DNA of 64,000 bases. Source: Methylocystis iwaonis (GTDB taxonomy: Bacteria; Pseudomonadota; Alphaproteobacteria; Rhizobiales; Beijerinckiaceae). Within the stretch, counting starts at the first letter, position 1. Every line of letters begins with the position of its first letter. Location: positions 2,028,001 through 2,092,000 of the forward strand of contig NZ_AP027142.1 in assembly GCF_027925385.1 (NCBI RefSeq). Direction: 5' to 3'. The notes below the pieces were generated by a model. It saw only the letters and a program-made list of their open reading frames with translations. It was not told the DNA's origin and did not search any database. This document shows, piece after piece, positions 60,360-64,000 of this stretch. The translations under genes were made by a program, and so were the position numbers.

Positions 60360-60896
60360 CTTATCAACTCGGCTTTCGCGTCGTTGTCTAGGGCCAGAAG
60401 CGCTTGGTCAACGCAACGCGTCAGGTGTTGACCAGCGGTATCGATCACCAGATGGGCGCGGTTCCAAGGGCGATAATCTAGGTCGGCGACCTCGGCCCAT
60501 GTTGGCGGAACATGACCGGGGATTTCGCTGACACGCGTTTCGACGCGCCGACGGTGCTCATCGACAGCCGAGCAAATCGTCTCGATCTCGAGCACGCGCG
60601 CGCCTGCCCGAAGCCCCACATTGCGCCACGCGTCGCGCGTCAGCATCCACGGATTTACGCAATCTCCGACGACGAGCCGCCCCAGCCGGAGATTGTCTTC
60701 AGCGATAGCGTAAGCCGCACGATAACCGGCGTCCTCGATCGAACCTGGGACGACGCCTAATGCCTTGATCGCCGTTTCAATTGAGTCGATCCGTAACCAA
60801 AGCGACGCCGAGCCGCCGGGCGATTTCACGGGCAAGCGACGACTTGCCCGTGCCAGGCAGGCCTGAAAAAACGATGAGAGTCGCTCCAAGTTGCAT
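60356..60896 (-). pseudogene. P-loop kinase (AAA_33/CPT-like) broken by a frameshift
   Basis: The ATG at 60896 opens a frame with a perfect Walker A, LIVFSGLPGTGKSSLAREIA, but this frame stops at 60777 after 39 residues. The remainder of the kinase (LRIDSIETAIKALGVVPGSI, then LGRLVVGDCVNPWMLTRDAW) lies in another frame from ~60800 to 60356. Removing one T from the TTT run at 60799-60801 (minus strand GCTTTGG to GCTTGG) joins them as GVAWLRIDSIE, giving a ~179-residue protein of the chloramphenicol-phosphotransferase/zeta-like kinase type. It is a recent mutation or a sequencing error. Confidence 0.8.
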
Positions 60897-61099
60897 CAAG
60901 TAAGGATAGGAGGCGCTCGCCAATCGGCGCAACGCGCAAATTTCAGTGAAGGGCCGCCTTGGGCCAAACGCGGTTGACGCCGATCGAAGAGCGGCGCTGG
61001 TTTGTCAGGAAGAGCGAGCGGTGACGGGCCTCCCCAGCACGCCCCCACCCAAAGCGCTACGCATTTGCGACAGTCTCGCCCGCGGCCTATAACCGCCTT

Positions 61100-63358
61100 A
61101 TGATCCAAACAGGCGAGCAAGCACTTTCCGACAGCGGCAAAAGCGCGGGCGGCCGCGCCTGGTTCGGGCCGGCGGTCGTCGTCGGCGCTGTAAGCTGTGC
61201 GCTCGCAACCTTCCTCGTTACGGCTGAGTTCGGCGTTATCTCGCCGACGGACAATCGGCTTATCCCGCTTTTCATCGCCAATGTGTTCTTCGTCGGCGTC
61301 CTCCTGGCCATGGTGGTCGCCAAGGCGATGCGGCTTTATCGCGTCTGGCGGCGCGGCGAGGCGGCGGCGCGGCTGCATGTCCGCATCGTCGGCTTCTTCT
61401 CGGTTATCGCGCTCATTCCGGCGGTGCTCCTCGCCGTCGCGGGGTCGCTGACGCTGGAGCGGGCGCTGAACCCCGCCTTCATGAATGGCGTGAAGGTATT
61501 TGTGCACAACACTGCCCAGGCGGCCGAAGCGTTTCAATCGAGCCAATGTCAGGCGCTGCTTCAGGAGGCGCAGCTCACCGCCTCCGACCTCGACCGGGCG
61601 CGCGTGCTCTTCATCACCGACCGCAATTATTTCCACCAGATTTTCGACTCGCGCGCCAAATTCCTCGGCTTTTCCGTCGCGGCCCTGGTGTCCTCCAACG
61701 GTCAGGTCATCGACCGGGTGGATGTGAGCCAGAACGCCTCGGCGATCGTCATTGCGCCCCCGCAATCGGAATTCGACAATGCGCGCAAGGGCGAGCCGCT
61801 TTGCCTGATGATCGACGACGGCAAGAGCTTCGTCGCGCTCAGGGCGCTGCACGCCTTCGAGAACACCTTTCTTTACGTCACCCGCCCGATCGACCCCTTT
61901 GCCGTCGACTTCCCCAAGCAGGCCGAGAAGCTGATCAGCAATTATGACGCCTTCGACGCCTATCGCGTGGCCGTGCAGCGCGCTTTCGTGCTCATGTACG
62001 CCTTGCTGACGATGATCATGCTCTTGTCCTCGGTTTGGTTCGGCCTCGACTTCGCCGACCGGCTGGTGAGCCCGATCCGCACGCTTATCGCCGCGACTGA
62101 TCAGGTTTCGGGCGGAAATCTCCAGGTGCAGGTGCAGGTCGATCGCGCCCATGGCGAGCTGGCGCGCCTCGGCGACGTCTTCAACAATATGACGACCGAG
62201 CTGAACCTTCAGCAGAGCCGGTTGCTGGAGGCGAACCGGATCAACGACGAGCGGCGCGAATTCACCGAGGCCGTACTGGCTGGCGTGCCGGCGGCGGTTA
62301 TGGGCGTCGACGCGGACGGGATCGTGACCGTCCTCAACCGGTCGGCCGAGGAATTGTCGCTCAACGACGCCAAGGGGCAGGCGACAGTCGGCGCCAATAT
62401 CGCCGATGTCATGCCCGAAATCGCGCCGCTTCTTACCGACGCGCTCGAGCTTTTCCCGCGCGCGGTGCAGAGCCAGGTCACGATGAAGCGCGGGACAGCC
62501 GAGCGGACCCTCAACATTCGCGTGACCTCGGCGCGCCGCGCCGAGGAAGGCGCGCCGAGCTTCGTCGTCACGCTCGACGACATTACCGACCTCGTCTCCG
62601 CCCAGCGCACCTCCGCCTGGGCCGATGTCGCGCGCCGCATCGCCCATGAAATCAAGAATCCGCTGACGCCGATCCAGCTCTCCGCCGAGCGCCTCAAGCG
62701 CAAATATGGCAAGCTGATTCAGGTGGACCGCGACGTGTTCGACCAATGTATCGACACGATTGTGCGGCAGGTAGACGACATCAAGCGCATGGTGGACGAG
62801 TTCTCCTCCTTCGCCCGCATGCCCAAGGCGCGGCCGGCGCGTGACGACATCAGCGAATGCGCCCGGCAGGTCGCCTTCCTGATGCGGGTCGGCAATTCCG
62901 ACGTCGACATCGTCGAAACCGAGCTGGCGGGGCCCGTCTATGCGCAATTCGACCGCCGGCTCCTCTCGCAGGCGCTGACGAATATCGTGAAGAACGCCAT
63001 AGAGGGGATCGCCGCCCGCGCGCCGCAGGACGCGGCCGAGAAGGGCAGGGTGGAAATCCGCCTGTCCGTGCGCGAGCGCATGGCGGAGATCGACGTCATC
63101 GACAATGGAAAAGGCTTCCCGGCGATCAACCGGCAACGTCTGTTGGAGCCTTACATGACGACGCGGTCGGACGGCACGGGGCTCGGTCTGCCCATTGTCG
63201 CCAAAATCATAGAAGATCACGGCGGCCGACTAGAGCTTCTCGACGCTCCCGTTGGGCGCGGGGCCTGCGTGCGGCTCGTCCTGCCGCTGGCGGACGCCGA
63301 CAAGGACAACACAAACCAGCCGGAAACGGCAAATTCCTCTGAAACGAGCGGGGCCTAA
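61100..63358 (+). CDS. ntrY: Nitrogen regulation sensor kinase NtrY
   Basis: A 752-residue membrane kinase. N-terminal helices at ~25-150, a periplasmic domain (~150-290), TM ~295-315, HAMP (SPIRTLIAATDQVSGGNLQV, ~325-375), PAS (~385-500), H-box [20 protein letters not shown] (His ~516), NIVKNAIEGI and GTGLGLPIVAKIIEDHGG. It responds to an unknown signal (nitrogen and redox in related bacteria) and acts on NtrX, whose start codon overlaps its stop. Confidence 0.95.
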   Translation: MIQTGEQALSDSGKSAGGRAWFGPAVVVGAVSCALATFLVTAEFGVISPTDNRLIPLFIANVFFVGVLLAMVVAKAMRLYRVWRRGEAAARLHVRIVGFFSVIALIPAVLLAVAGSLTLERALNPAFMNGVKVFVHNTAQAAEAFQSSQCQALLQEAQLTASDLDRARVLFITDRNYFHQIFDSRAKFLGFSVAALVSSNGQVIDRVDVSQNASAIVIAPPQSEFDNARKGEPLCLMIDDGKSFVALRALHAFENTFLYVTRPIDPFAVDFPKQAEKLISNYDAFDAYRVAVQRAFVLMYALLTMIMLLSSVWFGLDFADRLVSPIRTLIAATDQVSGGNLQVQVQVDRAHGELARLGDVFNNMTTELNLQQSRLLEANRINDERREFTEAVLAGVPAAVMGVDADGIVTVLNRSAEELSLNDAKGQATVGANIADVMPEIAPLLTDALELFPRAVQSQVTMKRGTAERTLNIRVTSARRAEEGAPSFVVTLDDITDLVSAQRTSAWADVARRIAHEIKNPLTPIQLSAERLKRKYGKLIQVDRDVFDQCIDTIVRQVDDIKRMVDEFSSFARMPKARPARDDISECARQVAFLMRVGNSDVDIVETELAGPVYAQFDRRLLSQALTNIVKNAIEGIAARAPQDAAEKGRVEIRLSVRERMAEIDVIDNGKGFPAINRQRLLEPYMTTRSDGTGLGLPIVAKIIEDHGGRLELLDAPVGRGACVRLVLPLADADKDNTNQPETANSSETSGA

Positions 63359-64000
63359 TGGCAAGCGACATTCTGATTGTCGATGATGAGGAAGACATCC
63401 GCGAGCTCGTCGCGGGCATTCTGAGCGACGAGGGCCATGGAACGCGCACGGCCAAGGACGCCGATGAGGCGCTGGCGGCGATTGCCGCGCGTCGGCCGCA
63501 TCTCGTCTTCCTGGATATCTGGCTGCAGGGCTCGCGGCTCGACGGGCTGCAGGTGCTGGAGCAGATCCAGAAGCAGCACAAAGGGCTGCCGGTGGTCATG
63601 ATTTCCGGCCACGGCAATATCGAGACGGCCGTCAGCGCGATCAAAATCGGCGCCTATGACTTCATCGAGAAGCCCTTCAAGGCGGATCGTCTGGTTCTGG
63701 TCGCCGAGCGCGCGCTGGAGGCTTACCAGCTCAGGCGCGAAATCTCGGCGCTGCGCCAGAGGGCAGGGGCCTTCGACCGGATCGTCGGCTCGTCGCCGCC
63801 GGCGCATCAGCTTCAGCAGCTCATCGCGCGGGTCGCGCCTGTGAATTCTCGCGTGCTGATCATGGGCGCGCCGGGCGCCGGCAAGGAGCTCGCCGCCCGT
63901 TGCATCCATGAGGCGTCCCAGCGCGCGGATGGGCCTTTCGTGGTCATCAGCTCGGCGACCATCACGCCAGAGAATATGGAGATCGAGCTTTTCGGCCGCG
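63358..64000 (+). CDS. ntrX: Nitrogen regulation response regulator NtrX, 5' part
   Basis: The first ~214 residues are inside the window: receiver ILIVDDEEDIRELVAGILSD with Asp in LVFLDIWLQG (~52), Lys in IEKPFKADRL, and the AAA+ Walker A LIMGAPGAGKELAARCIHEA (~170), up to EIELFGR. The start codon overlaps the ntrY stop (TAATG). The sigma-54 interaction loop and DNA-binding domain lie beyond the end. Confidence 0.95.
   Translation, partial: MASDILIVDDEEDIRELVAGILSDEGHGTRTAKDADEALAAIAARRPHLVFLDIWLQGSRLDGLQVLEQIQKQHKGLPVVMISGHGNIETAVSAIKIGAYDFIEKPFKADRLVLVAERALEAYQLRREISALRQRAGAFDRIVGSSPPAHQLQQLIARVAPVNSRVLIMGAPGAGKELAARCIHEASQRADGPFVVISSATITPENMEIELFGR

Noticed and set aside
60896..63220. A 774-residue minus-strand frame opposite ntrY
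   Set aside because: Antisense shadow; composition is His/Arg/Asp-rich without domains, while ntrY has all kinase motifs.

Overview
The window is GC-rich, densely coding DNA from an alphaproteobacterium of the order Hyphomicrobiales (Rhizobiales). The main evidence is the gene order at its right end: lipA, then ratA/coq10-like, pncC, arfB, ispDF, dusB, ntrB, ntrC, ntrY and ntrX, which is a familiar rhizobial arrangement. The MarR/OmpR/EnvZ set beside ilvE, an NDUFS4-type complex I subunit, an NDUFAF5-like methyltransferase and a PHB-granule phasin also fit. A methylotroph close to Methylocystis or Methylosinus is my best guess from gene families. No methane- or methanol-oxidation marker is present, so the genus is inference.

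Layout. 1-6.4 kb: the 5' end of an Orn/Lys/Arg decarboxylase, then a module of two small HMA2/DUF5132-type proteins facing a translationally coupled pair, a P2-type cation ATPase with its own HMA2 domain and a divergent methionine adenosyltransferase. 6.4-13.3 kb: a monooxygenase, tRNA-Leu, a DedA-like membrane protein, DsbB, a DUF4142 protein, a Crp/Fnr regulator, an SGNH hydrolase, rlmN, and a glycosyltransferase overlapping a chagasin-like protein. 13.3-18.1 kb: three very small proteins beside cspA, an SDR, a methyltransferase and an L,D-transpeptidase. 18.1-24.1 kb: YbjN-like, proC, a TetR-like regulator, EnvZ/OmpR/MarR and ilvE. 24.1-30.8 kb: two Gly/Tyr-rich exported proteins, a class III aminotransferase, a double cold-shock protein, DUF192, tRNA-Pro, an NDUFS4-like subunit, two tandem tRNA-Arg genes, DUF2865 and a NUDIX protein. 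30.8-39 kb: metC-like, an orphan solute-binding protein, DUF817, DUF2478, a VWA/DnaJ pair, a D,D-carboxypeptidase with a SPOR domain, and a phasin. 39-44.3 kb: dnaE, a small membrane protein and lipA. 44.7-48.8 kb: an apparent insertion with an antiporter, a CaCA exchanger, an OpgC-like protein and a hypothetical. 48.8-64 kb: the conserved ratA-to-ntrX block, interrupted by an acyltransferase and by about 4 kb holding an AraC regulator, a Tat-exported DUF3047 protein, a GNAT and a frameshifted P-loop kinase.

Intergenic DNA holds many palindromic repeats of several families. One is a mosaic of about 230-260 bp found four times. The best candidates for new biology are the ATPase/SAM-synthetase-like/HMA2 module (the synthetase has changes at several canonical catalytic positions), a tandem tRNA-Arg duplication whose second copy has a changed anticodon, and several genes below normal annotation thresholds. 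I found no CRISPR array, phage, transposase or rRNA gene.
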